Source: Paenibacillus solani
GTDB lineage: Bacteria > Bacillota > Bacilli > Paenibacillales > Paenibacillaceae
Length of the DNA: 64,000 bases
Direction: 5' to 3'
NCBI RefSeq assembly: GCF_001277345.1
Contig: NZ_LIUT01000001.1
Coordinates: forward strand, 3,484,676-3,548,675
Position 1 is the stretch's first letter; the number at the start of each line of letters is the position of its first letter. Under the pieces are notes generated by a model. It was not told the origin of the DNA, searched no databases, and saw nothing but the letters and a program-made list of their open reading frames with translations. Both the position numbers and the translations under genes were made by a program. This document shows, piece after piece, positions 26,823 through 34,872 of the stretch.

Positions 26823-28025
26823 TCACTGGTGTGTACCCATCGATTGTTCAAGTTTCTGCATATTCAATCTCTCCTGTTTCCTTAATCGGAACAGCACAAT
26901 CGATACGACCATGGCGATCGCAACGCCCGCAGCACCAATCCAGGCAGTAGACGATAAGGATATTTGCTCGATGGCAATCCCTCCGATCCCTGCTCCTGCA
27001 GCCATAGCCAACTGCATCATTGACTGGTTCAAGCCAAGCATGACTCCAGATGAACCCGGCTCGAGCTGGACGAGGTTATACTGTTGTGTCGGACCGGATG
27101 ACCAAGCAGCTAACGACCATATCACAAGAATAACAAACACGGGAATAACAGATGCCGCTGCATGAGTAAAGGTCAGAACGATCAATGCGAGAATATGCAG
27201 CAGCATGCCGCCGGACAATGTAAGAGATACTCCCCAGCGGTCTGTACTGAAGCCACCGAGCTTAGATCCAATGAGGCTGGCAATACCAAAGGCAAACAGA
27301 GCTGGGCTGATCCATTTTTCGTTTAACCCGCTGACGTTAAGCAGATAAGGAGACAGATACGTATAGGCAACCGAATACCCACCCAACCAGAAGAATGTAA
27401 TCGCCAAGCCAAGTGCCACTTTAGGCTTCTTGAGCAGTGCGAATTGCTGGAGCAGTGGAACGGGGGCATCTCCTTTTATTTTTGGAACCGTCTTATTCAG
27501 GATAAACATTGAAATAACGCCCAGGATGGCAATCAACCCAAATACCGATTTCCAACCAAAAGCAGCAGCCACGACACGTCCAAGAGGGACTCCTATAATG
27601 AGAGAAGCCGTGAATCCCATGATGACAGTGGCGATCGAACTCGCTTGTTTGCCTGGCGGCGCAATTTCGGCGCTAATTCCGAGTGCGGTTACAACTACCA
27701 TGCCTGCTCCAATCGCCATAACAACTCGCGCGATCACAAACGGGACATATCCCGGAAGAACAAATGACAAGATATTGGCGATCACGAAGATGCCCAAAGA
27801 GTAAACCAACAGCTTCCGTCTTTCCACCTTAGCTGTCAGTGCCATAAGTACAGGGGTCATGAGGGCATAAACCAAAGAGAAAATCGTAATAAGCTGACCT
27901 GCTGCTGTTATGGTAATTCCTAATGAGTCCGCAATTTTATCCAAAATTCCCGATACAATATATTCCGATGTTCCCACTAGAAAGCTGACGATTGCCAATA
28001 AATAAATCTTCCAAGCACTAGTCAT
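26823..28025 (-). CDS. MFS transporter (DHA1-type drug:H+ antiporter family)
   Basis: This 400-aa twelve-TM major facilitator opens with WKIYLLAIVSFLVGTSEYIVSG, typical of the AraJ/YdhP-like group. Its motif A-like loop is ALTAKVERRKLL between TM2 and TM3, and motif C-like GFTASLIIGVPLGR lies in TM5. It is likely an exporter of small organic compounds. Its promoter region holds two copies of the operator that also precedes the ArsR gene upstream, and a terminator separates the two genes. It therefore appears to be an independently transcribed ArsR target. Confidence 0.87.
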   Translation of the reverse strand: MTSAWKIYLLAIVSFLVGTSEYIVSGILDKIADSLGITITAAGQLITIFSLVYALMTPVLMALTAKVERRKLLVYSLGIFVIANILSFVLPGYVPFVIARVVMAIGAGMVVVTALGISAEIAPPGKQASSIATVIMGFTASLIIGVPLGRVVAAAFGWKSVFGLIAILGVISMFILNKTVPKIKGDAPVPLLQQFALLKKPKVALGLAITFFWLGGYSVAYTYLSPYLLNVSGLNEKWISPALFAFGIASLIGSKLGGFSTDRWGVSLTLSGGMLLHILALIVLTFTHAAASVIPVFVILVIWSLAAWSSGPTQQYNLVQLEPGSSGVMLGLNQSMMQLAMAAGAGIGGIAIEQISLSSTAWIGAAGVAIAMVVSIVLFRLRKQERLNMQKLEQSMGTHQ

Positions 28026-28048
28026 GATTCCACTCCTTTAGTTGTATT

Positions 28049-28111
28049 TACATATCACAAATTGTCGATGTATTAAACCAATAAAAATACATATCACGAT
28101 ATATAGATGTG
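28049..28111. promoter_or_regulatory. Two tandem ArsR-type operators before the MFS gene
   Basis: TACATATCAC-N8-GATGTA (28049-28072) and TACATATCAC-N8-GATGTG (28088-28111) are tandem copies 39 bases apart. A third, ACATATC-N10-GATATA on the minus strand, lies at 28480-28502 before arsR. Half sites face each other, as expected for a dimeric winged-helix repressor. Confidence 0.7.
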
Positions 28112-28122
28112 TAAGATAAAAA

Positions 28123-28163
28123 AGGACTGAATATTCCTTATTTCATAAAGAATATTCAGTTCC
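28123..28163 (-). terminator. Terminator of the arsR gene
   Basis: Thirteen-base arms (GGACTGAATATTC / GAATATTCAGTTCC) are followed on the minus strand by TTTTTTATC, four bases after the arsR stop codon. Confidence 0.85.
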
Positions 28164-28167
28164 TGTG

Positions 28168-28479
28168 CTATATTTCTTGCTTCAAATACTCAACGATTTC
28201 CCGAATAGCATCTTCATCCCGCTTGTAATATGTGAATTTCCCAAGCCGCTCCGTCTGGATCAAACCTGCCCGATGCAGAATCGATAAATATTGTGATGCA
28301 GTGGACTGCGTCATATTCAGCTTCTCGGTCACCTGGCTTACACATACCCCTACTTTCCTCATATCAATCCCTTCGTGGGGCGTAAAATGTTGTTCCGGAT
28401 CCTTGAGCCAATTCAATATTTCAAGCCTCGATTCATTGGACAATGCTTTAAAAACTTCGATTGGTTTCATAGGTATCAT
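28168..28479 (-). CDS. ArsR family transcriptional regulator
   Basis: This 103-aa winged-helix repressor has a core HTH that reads FKALSNESRLEILNWLKDPE, then VSQVTEKLNMTQSTASQYLS and ILHRAGLIQTERLGKFTYY. Two nearby elements may sense redox or metal: a single Cys in VGVCVSQ before the HTH and an HFTPHEG stretch. The typical metal-site CxC is absent. An operator copy overlaps its own promoter, so it is likely autorepressed and also controls the MFS pump downstream. The ribosome site before the ATG is weak. Confidence 0.87.
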   Translation of the reverse strand: MIPMKPIEVFKALSNESRLEILNWLKDPEQHFTPHEGIDMRKVGVCVSQVTEKLNMTQSTASQYLSILHRAGLIQTERLGKFTYYKRDEDAIREIVEYLKQEI

Positions 28480-28502
28480 TATATCGTGATTTATCGATAT
28501 GT
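28480..28502 (-). promoter_or_regulatory. Operator copy upstream of arsR
   Basis: On the minus strand ACATATC-N10-GATATA starts immediately upstream of the arsR ATG. It shares the ACATATC-N10-GATRTR layout with the two copies before the MFS gene, and an 11-base string TATATCGTGAT with the second of them. Confidence 0.65.
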
Positions 28503-28622
28503 CAATCCTGATTTCTCCGGTTTCTTGTTTAACCTGCTGCTATCGAAATCCTTCAGCGGAAGCATCGTCAGATGAATATACGTATTGGTCAGCTTCTCAA
28601 GCTCCTTCACCCTCATCCACAT
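28491..28622 (-). CDS. Small open frame upstream of arsR (43 aa, hypothetical)
   Basis: ATG 28622 follows AAGGAAGGAAGCG and gives 43 codons ending TAA inside the arsR operator. The peptide starts MWMRVKELEKLTNTYIHLTM and is rich in Lys/Glu/Leu with a basic end. It has no family I recognise. It may be a small gene cotranscribed with arsR or the remnant of a larger one; nothing else supports it. Confidence 0.3.
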   Translation of the reverse strand: MWMRVKELEKLTNTYIHLTMLPLKDFDSSRLNKKPEKSGLTYR

Positions 28623-28886
28623 CGCTTCCTTCCTTATTCACGCAGATTGCCTATCCAGTTGCTTCTACATGACTGCCCGAATTTCGAGTCTGCCCAGCTT
28701 TGAATGAAGCCGGATAGCCCGCTCCCCCCCGAAGAGTATCACCTTAGGTTATAAAACGCTTTCATAATACCATTCAAATCCCGTCGGTTGACATGTACTT
28801 TTTTCAGCTAGCCTGTGTTTTCCTATGCTGGCCGTTATATACCCGGATCGAAACGCCGTCATCAACGCTACTTTACGCAACGCACA

Positions 28887-28925
28887 AAAAGAACCGACTC
28901 CCGGGCTACGCGAAGTCGGTTCTTT
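28887..28925 (-). terminator. Terminator of the leuA transcript
   Basis: Arms AAAGAACCGACT / AGTCGGTTCTTT are followed on the minus strand by TTTTTG. The stretch 28623-28886 holds no supported gene; TTGACA at 28787 lacks a convincing -10. Confidence 0.8.
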
Positions 28926-29033
28926 CATTTATGTTACGTTACCGTTATTACTTGCCCTTTGGTGAACGCAGCCAACTCATGGGACGTACAGGCAAACACG
29001 GCTTTCGGATGTCCTGCCGCTGCCCAAACCGTC

Positions 29034-29150
29034 TCATATTGAAAAAGAAACCTGATTGCTGTAACCCATTTCGGCCAAAATATTCTGAACCCGCTGGGCG
29101 CTTTCTTTTAAAGCTTCCATATCCGACAACCCCCGATCGTAATCAACCAT
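29034..29150 (-). pseudogene. Truncated YbaK/EbsC-type aminoacyl-tRNA deacylase remnant
   Basis: ATG 29150 behind AAGGATCC opens 38 codons ending at TGA 29034. Residues 11-34 (MEALKESAQRVQNILAEMGY, then SNQV) match the start of the YbaK/prolyl-tRNA editing family, where this helix precedes an STRTAEEAA segment. Here the frame changes to SFSI and stops, and the remaining 120 or so residues of the family are absent. It lies 22 bases after leuA and just before the transcript's terminator, so it looks like a deletion remnant of a gene once cotranscribed with leuA. Confidence 0.5.
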
Positions 29151-29172
29151 CTGGATCCTTACGATGGCATTA

Positions 29173-30741
29173 TTATCGTGCACTCACCGGCGCTTGCGCC
29201 TGCGCCTGCGAATCGTGGCCGGCATCAAGCAAGACCGCGTTGATTCCGTTAAGAAATGCCAGCGCGCTGGCCTTGATGATATCCGTATCCATCGCGCGCC
29301 CGGAATAGATTTTACCCTGGTATTCGATACGGATGTTCACTCGGCCGATGGCTTCTTTTCCTCTCGACAGACTGTTGATTTTGTAATCCTTCAACTGCAC
29401 GTCCAAACCGACCAACGCTTTAATGGCACTGTACAGCGCATCGATCGGACCATCCCCCACCATACTGTCCCTGAATGTCTCGCTGCCTTTCTTCAGCTTC
29501 ACGGTTGCCGTCGGATACAGATCATTGGTGACAACCTGGAAGGAGTCCAGTTCGTACAGATGGCTGCTGACTTCTTCATGGGTGCGGTGCTGGGTTACCA
29601 GATAAAAGACGTCATGGTCATATACTTCCTTCTTGGCATCGGCCAGCAGCAGGAATTTCTCGAACAGCGCTTCAAAATCCTCGCCTTCACCCGTCTCGAA
29701 GCCCAGCTTCTCCACCGCATTCTTGAACGCATGCCGTCCCGAACGCGCCGTCAGGATCAGCTCCATGCTGTCGGCGCCGACTTCCTCCGGCGACATAATT
29801 TCATAGACCTGCTTATCCTTCAGCAGACCGTCCTGATGAATACCGGACGAATGCGCGAATGCGTTCTCGCCTGTTATCGCTTTATTCACCTGCACATCGA
29901 GGCCCGTCAAATGGGTCAGCAATCGTGAGGTTCGGATCAGCTCCTTGAGCTGGACGTTGGTGGATGCCTTGAAATGATTCTCCCGGACCTTCAGTCCCAT
30001 GACCACTTCTTCTAGCGAAGTATTGCCGGCGCGCTCCCCTAAACCATTGATGGTGCATTCCACTTTCTGGGCGCCGTTCCGGACGGCGCTGAGCGTGTTC
30101 GCCGTAGCAAGTCCGAGGTCGTTATGACAGTGAACGCTAAGGATCACCTGATCGTTCAGGTTTTTCAGGCGTTCGTTGATTTTGCGGATCAACTCGCCGA
30201 ATTCGTCCGGCACGGCATAACCGACCGTGTCCGGCACGTTAATCATCGTTGCCCCGGCTTTTACCACGGCCTCGATCGTTTTCCACAGATATTCAAAATC
30301 GGACCTGGATGCGTCCTCCGTCGAATACTGAACTTGAGGCAGCAGCGTTTTGGCATACTTCACGGCATCCACGCCCATCTGAAGCACGGCATCCTTGGAG
30401 CGGTTGAATTTCTTCTCCACATGGATGTTCGAGGTACCGAGCACGATATGAATCAGCGGGTTTTGCGCAAGCTTAATGCTTTCATATACGGCATCGATAT
30501 CGCCCTTCACCGCGCGCGCAAGCGCAGTGATTGAGACGCTGTCGCCCACGGTGCGGGCGATTTCCTGAACCGCTTGAAAGTCTCCTGCCGAAGACGCGGG
30601 AAAGCCCGCCTCGATAATATCGACGTTCAACCGCTTCAACTGCTGCGCAAACTCGATTTTTTGCTGTACGTTCAATTTGGCGCCCGGAACCTGTTCTCCG
30701 TCGCGCAAGGTTGTGTCCAATACGATAATATTTCGTTCCAT
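29173..30741 (-). CDS. leuA: 2-isopropylmalate synthase
   Basis: This 522-aa enzyme condenses acetyl-CoA with 2-oxoisovalerate, the first step of leucine synthesis. The N-terminal TIM barrel shows VLDTTLRDGEQVPGAKL and the metal motif HCHNDLGLATAN, with GLGERAGN after it. The C-terminal regulatory domain (about residues 395-505) includes GDGPIDALYSAI and carries leucine feedback sites in the family. Length is normal. It starts at an ATG behind AGGAGG and is governed by a leucine T-box leader. aroA lies upstream on the same strand, but the leader and its own promoter separate them. Confidence 0.95.
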   Translation of the reverse strand: MERNIIVLDTTLRDGEQVPGAKLNVQQKIEFAQQLKRLNVDIIEAGFPASSAGDFQAVQEIARTVGDSVSITALARAVKGDIDAVYESIKLAQNPLIHIVLGTSNIHVEKKFNRSKDAVLQMGVDAVKYAKTLLPQVQYSTEDASRSDFEYLWKTIEAVVKAGATMINVPDTVGYAVPDEFGELIRKINERLKNLNDQVILSVHCHNDLGLATANTLSAVRNGAQKVECTINGLGERAGNTSLEEVVMGLKVRENHFKASTNVQLKELIRTSRLLTHLTGLDVQVNKAITGENAFAHSSGIHQDGLLKDKQVYEIMSPEEVGADSMELILTARSGRHAFKNAVEKLGFETGEGEDFEALFEKFLLLADAKKEVYDHDVFYLVTQHRTHEEVSSHLYELDSFQVVTNDLYPTATVKLKKGSETFRDSMVGDGPIDALYSAIKALVGLDVQLKDYKINSLSRGKEAIGRVNIRIEYQGKIYSGRAMDTDIIKASALAFLNGINAVLLDAGHDSQAQAQAPVSAR

Positions 30742-30819
30742 TCGGAATTCCTCCTTGGTCGCTGATCTTGGTTTATCTATATCAAGCAGGGTTGGTTAAA
30801 CCCGGAATTTAACCAACAA

Positions 30820-31078
30820 AAAACCCCGCCTCTACGTATAGAGGCGAGGTTGAACCCGCGGTACCACTCTAATTCATTTTATGCAAAATGATCTTCTTCG
30901 ATGGCCATCACCATCTATCCCTGTAACGGTGGAACTCCGGCTAACCCTACATGTTCAGGCAGCTGTTCATAGACGAGTTCAAAGGGAACGACGTTACCGT
31001 TTCGCACCTGCCAACGGCTCTCTGAAAAGTCATTTCGCTTTTACTATTTCTAATCAAAACATTTCAATATGAATTTTG
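30820..31078 (-). ncRNA. T-box leader of leuA (leucine specifier)
   Basis: The minus strand has the T-box core GAGTGGTACCGCGGG (30856-30870) followed by a terminator stem (30822-30851, arms of 13) and TTTTTT. Upstream is Stem I with an AGTA bulge and the specifier loop GAACTCG; the codon CTC (30975-30977) specifies leucine. A second hairpin (GTTGGTTAAA and its complement, 30791-30817) follows. Uncharged tRNA-Leu should pair with the core and permit leuA transcription. Confidence 0.9.
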
Positions 31079-31084
31079 ATAACT

Positions 31085-31113
31085 ATCTTAGGGAATGAAT
31101 GGCGATTTGTCAA
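31085..31113 (-). promoter_or_regulatory. Promoter of the leuA T-box transcript
   Basis: TTGACA (31113-31108), 17 bases, TAAGAT (31090-31085), read leftward. The predicted start lies at the beginning of Stem I, 30 bases after the aroA stop codon region. Confidence 0.8.
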
Positions 31114-31145
31114 CCCTTCATTTTCCAGATGTTAAAAGACGCTTT

Positions 31146-32213
31146 TTACAACAATCCGGACTTCCTCACGTTAGTCAGGAAATCATGGAATTCCGGAATA
31201 TTCAGCTGCTGTGCCGCATCGGAAAGTGCGGTAGCCGGATCAGGGTGCACCTCAACCATGACTCCGTCTGCACCTGCAGCCAGCGCAGCCTTAGCACAAG
31301 GAGCCAAGATGTCCTTACGGCCTGTAGAATGCGTCACATCCACCAGCACCGGAAGATGCGTTTCCTGTTTCAGAATCGGCACAGCCGAGATATCGAGTGT
31401 ATTTCTCGTCGCTTTCTCATACGTGCGAATGCCGCGTTCGATCAGCATCACCTGTGTATTGCCGCGGGACACGATGTATTCCGCAGCGTGCACGAACTCA
31501 TCGATCGTAGCCGCAAGACCGCGTTTCAACAGCACCGGCGTCTGAACGTCGCCCGCCGCTTTTAACAGCTCAAAGTTCTGCATGTTCCGCGCACCGATCT
31601 GAATGACGTCAATGTATTCGCACGCAAGCTCGATATGCGCAGGGTCCACGATTTCGCTGATCGTCTTCAGCCCGAACTCGGACGCCACTTCCTTCAGAAT
31701 TTTCAGGCCCTCAACCCCGAGGCCTTGGAAATCATAAGGGGATGTTCTCGGTTTGAACGCACCTCCGCGCATGACAGTGATGCCCGCTTCCTTCAGGGCA
31801 GCCGCAACCTGGCGTACTTGCTCATAACTCTCAACGGAGCATGGCCCTGCGATCATGACCGGCGTGCCGCCGCCAATGATGGTGCTGCCCAGCTGAATCA
31901 GCGTATCTTCCTGTTTCTTCTTCCGGCTCACCAGCAAATGCTTCTTGTGATCGACTTGCTGCAGCTTCAAGGAGGCCTGGAAAATCTGTTTAAATAAATG
32001 ACGCACCGTTTCATTATCAAAAGGACCTTGGTTATGCTCCACCAGAGTATCCAACATTTTTTTCTCGCGTACCGGATCAAAATCAGGAACTCCCTGCTTT
32101 TGTTTCTCCTGACCGATCTCCTGCGCGATTCTCGCCCGCTCCGACAACAGCTCGAGCAGCTGTAGATTAACGGTATCAAGCTCCGATCTTAATTGTTCCA
32201 AACGTTGAGTCAT
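31146..32213 (-). CDS. aroA: Bifunctional chorismate mutase / 3-deoxy-7-phosphoheptulonate synthase
   Basis: This 355-aa enzyme follows the Bacillus AroA plan. Residues 1-90 are an AroQ-type chorismate mutase ([20 protein letters not shown], with [10 protein letters not shown]). The rest is a type I-beta DAHP synthase barrel with [17 protein letters not shown] and [15 protein letters not shown]. It condenses PEP and erythrose-4-phosphate, the first shikimate step. In Bacillus the mutase domain also serves as the allosteric sensor of prephenate and chorismate. A T-box leader lies upstream, giving additional amino-acid control. Named after the B. subtilis gene, not the E. coli EPSP synthase. 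Confidence 0.93.
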   Translation of the reverse strand: MTQRLEQLRSELDTVNLQLLELLSERARIAQEIGQEKQKQGVPDFDPVREKKMLDTLVEHNQGPFDNETVRHLFKQIFQASLKLQQVDHKKHLLVSRKKKQEDTLIQLGSTIIGGGTPVMIAGPCSVESYEQVRQVAAALKEAGITVMRGGAFKPRTSPYDFQGLGVEGLKILKEVASEFGLKTISEIVDPAHIELACEYIDVIQIGARNMQNFELLKAAGDVQTPVLLKRGLAATIDEFVHAAEYIVSRGNTQVMLIERGIRTYEKATRNTLDISAVPILKQETHLPVLVDVTHSTGRKDILAPCAKAALAAGADGVMVEVHPDPATALSDAAQQLNIPEFHDFLTNVRKSGLL

Positions 32214-32254
32214 TCACAATCTCTCCCTCATATTTTCTAGTATATAAAAACAAA

Positions 32255-32549
32255 AAGACCCCCCGCCCGGAAAGGGACGAGGAGTCGTGGTACCACCCTT
32301 ATTAGATATGCCAAAAAAGCAAACACATCTCACTTGAACCTCTTAACGCAAGGGTACGGGTAAACCTACGTGCGCCTGCATGAAACATGCAGCGTTTCAG
32401 AATACCAGCTCCGGAATGAACTTCGGCGGGAAACCTTCACTCGGGCGCTCTCAGTCGGTGGCAGCCCTTTCCTGTCAGGAATGTTCCTTCGCTTACTCTT
32501 TCCATCATCGCTTGTTTAACCATATCGTTTTGAATTTAGAAGCATTGTA
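32255..32549 (-). ncRNA. T-box leader of aroA (probable phenylalanine specifier)
   Basis: The minus strand carries the T-box core AAGGGTGGTACCACG (near 32286-32301), then a G/C-rich terminator stem (about 32256-32290) and TTTTTG. Stem I has an AGTA bulge and a specifier loop GAAGTTCA, where TTC (Phe) is followed by the usual purine. A promoter TTGCAT-18-TACAAT (32573-32544) precedes it. The amino-acid assignment rests on alignment by eye. Confidence 0.8.
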
Positions 32550-32619
32550 TTACACCCTGAATCAGAAATGCAAGGGTTTTATTTAAAGCTTGCATGCTTT
32601 GATGCAGTGAAGATGTATT

Positions 32620-33840
32620 TCATTTTGCTGCATGCAAGGGCTGGGCCTGCCCTCTCCGCCCTTGATTCAGCGGGCTTCCCCAATAAGTGAACAGGCGCCA
32701 CACATATTCGAGCGGTCCGATCGGGAACCTCTTTAACCAAACCCGGCTAAGCACCGCTTGCAGAGCAAATATGACGACAACAATCAGCATTTGCCAGATC
32801 GGCTCGATCGTTCCGTACCATCCCAGGCCGTAGCTGTAAAAGAGCAATCCGCACAGGACCGATTGTAACAGATAGTTCGTGAAGGCCATTTTCCCTGGGT
32901 AGGAAAACCAATGAAGGGCCTTCTTCCACAGTTTATATTGGTATAAAAGTGCAAACATTCCGATATAGGCCAGAGCTAGAAGTGGCGCGCCTACGAACAA
33001 AGCTGCAGCTTCCCCCCAGAACGGAAGTCCTTTCACCAGCGATAATACAAGTTGAAGGGCAAGCCCAATACCTCCTCCAATAATGAGCAATTGTATAATT
33101 CCCTTTCGCTTCTCTTGAACATCATGTAAAATCCGGCGTTTGCAGAAGTAAGCCCCCATTAAGAACATGCCTAATATTTGCGGATAAAAGAGCAGCATAT
33201 TAAAGATGGAGCCAATGTAATCATTTACCCGCTGAATGATGATCTGGGTCATCGTCCCTGCACCGTAAATGGCTGCATCCCGCTCCTGGTAATAGATCCC
33301 TATCTGACGAACATCCGCTTGGCTTACCGGGTCAAAAGCCTGACTTGCTGAGTCGCTCAACAGACTTGCGCCCGTCACTAGGATTGGTACGATCAGCAGC
33401 AGGGACAATGACCAAATCAGCAGTGTTCTCGGCTTGCATCGCTGAAACAGCATGAGGAGAAAACCCATTAGCGCATAGTGTGTCAGAATGTCTCCATACC
33501 AGATGAAGATCCCATGGAGCAATCCGATCAATAACAACGCTATCAATCTTCGGATATAAATGCGGTTGAAATTTCTTCCTTTTGCCTGAGCACTCTCCCG
33601 CATCAATACCATCCCAAAACCAAACAAGAAAGAGAAAATGAGTACAAATTTGCCGTCAATGATAATTCCTCGCAGCAGCAATACCAGCTCATTATACCAG
33701 CCAGACCATAAATCAACCCCATACGAAATCGTCTGTAGCGATGTTGTGAAAAAGGAAATGTTGACCAAAAATATGCCTAATAGTGCAAACCCTCTCAAGC
33801 TGTCAATCAGCTCTATTCTTGATTGTGAATTCAATGCCAT
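32620..33840 (-). CDS. DUF418 family membrane protein (YeiB-like)
   Basis: This 406-aa polytopic membrane protein opens with ELIDSLRGFALLGIFLVNI, the hallmark of the DUF418/YeiB group, and ends with the DUF418 domain proper, PGKMAFTNYLLQSVLCGLLF and PLEYVWRLFTYW. Roughly ten TM segments are visible. Related acyltransferase-3-like folds suggest modification or transport of envelope components, but no activity is established for the family. The start follows AGGGGGTACG. It is a single gene; no strong terminator is evident downstream. Confidence 0.85.
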   Translation of the reverse strand: MALNSQSRIELIDSLRGFALLGIFLVNISFFTTSLQTISYGVDLWSGWYNELVLLLRGIIIDGKFVLIFSFLFGFGMVLMRESAQAKGRNFNRIYIRRLIALLLIGLLHGIFIWYGDILTHYALMGFLLMLFQRCKPRTLLIWSLSLLLIVPILVTGASLLSDSASQAFDPVSQADVRQIGIYYQERDAAIYGAGTMTQIIIQRVNDYIGSIFNMLLFYPQILGMFLMGAYFCKRRILHDVQEKRKGIIQLLIIGGGIGLALQLVLSLVKGLPFWGEAAALFVGAPLLALAYIGMFALLYQYKLWKKALHWFSYPGKMAFTNYLLQSVLCGLLFYSYGLGWYGTIEPIWQMLIVVVIFALQAVLSRVWLKRFPIGPLEYVWRLFTYWGSPLNQGRRGQAQPLHAAK

Positions 33841-34182
33841 TCTCGTACCCCCTAATTATGATGCTCCCAGATTAAGGTACAATCATAAAGAAAGGATAAA
33901 GATAATAAATCTCGCTATTTGTTACTATAAGTGTCCTACTTCAACGGAGAAGGCGGAATCGTTCTGGAGAAGCGGCAGCGGTCGCCTTTGCACCCGGATT
34001 TCAACAATTAATAATTGAATGATAGAAATCTGGGGGCAACAGCGATCGGAAGAATGATCCGCATGCGTAGTGATGCTTGATCTACTGAATATTAAGTCCA
34101 CTTCTTTATTCATTCTTTAGAAATGACGTGTACAATAACAAGATAGATCTTTTTATAGCTAGTTCTTGGAGGGTGTACTGGT
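33841..34182. other. Divergent intergenic region before the two-component system
   Basis: About 340 bases between the DUF418 gene and the response regulator. It holds an imperfect inverted repeat GATCCGCAT / ATGCTTGATC near 34058-34083 and a possible -10 TACAAT (34131-34136) without a good -35. No open frame with a ribosome site is seen. Confidence 0.4.
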
Positions 34183-34872
34183 ATGGCAAACGAAACGATC
34201 CTATTAGTGGATGATGAAGAAGAAATCATTTCTTTTATACAAGATGCGCTGGAGCTAGAAGGCTATCATGTATTGACTGCGGCCAACGGGCGGGATGCCT
34301 TGATTCAGAGCAAACAGCAGCCTTCGCTGATTATACTCGATGTGATGATGCCTGAGATGAACGGCATTGAAGTATGCGAGCAGCTTAGAGAAACAACGCA
34401 ATGTCCCATTGTATTTCTAAGTGCCTGTCAGAGTGAAGTGGACCGTATTAGAGGTTTGGCCGCAGGCGGAGATGACTATTTGCTTAAACCTTTCAGCCTC
34501 GCTGAATTAAAAGCTAGAATCCATGCCCATCTGCGGAGAGAGCAGCGAATCTATATGCAAAAAGTACAAGGCGTCCTTCGATTCCCATCCCTAACGATTG
34601 ATTGTAAAGGACATACTGTGAACTGCAATGGACACGACATTTCCCTTACAAATAAAGAGTATCGGATCGTAGAATTGTTGGCCATGCATCAGGGGCAGGT
34701 TTTTTCCAGGGAACAAATCTATGAGAAATTATGGGGATTCGATGCGGAGGGTGACGATTCCACGATCACGGAGCATATCAAGAAAGTCCGGGCCAAGCTG
34801 GCCGCTTACGCACAAGACCGCACCTATATTCAAACGGTATGGGGCATCGGCTACAAGTGGGATCCCAAATGA
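34183..34872 (+). CDS. OmpR/PhoB-type response regulator
   Basis: This 229-aa two-domain regulator has a receiver domain with the acidic pair VDDEEE, the phospho-acceptor Asp53 in LIILDVMMPEMNG, and the conserved Lys in LLKPFSLAELKARI. The C-terminal winged helix ends with the typical TYIQTVWGIGYKWD hairpin. It is cotranscribed with the histidine kinase, whose start overlaps its stop codon (ATGA). Targets are not evident; a transporter gene that such systems often control is absent next to it. Confidence 0.93.
   Translation: MANETILLVDDEEEIISFIQDALELEGYHVLTAANGRDALIQSKQQPSLIILDVMMPEMNGIEVCEQLRETTQCPIVFLSACQSEVDRIRGLAAGGDDYLLKPFSLAELKARIHAHLRREQRIYMQKVQGVLRFPSLTIDCKGHTVNCNGHDISLTNKEYRIVELLAMHQGQVFSREQIYEKLWGFDAEGDDSTITEHIKKVRAKLAAYAQDRTYIQTVWGIGYKWDPK

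Noticed and set aside
29164-29928. A 254-codon plus-strand frame
   Set aside because: Antisense of leuA, which is clearly coding on the minus strand.
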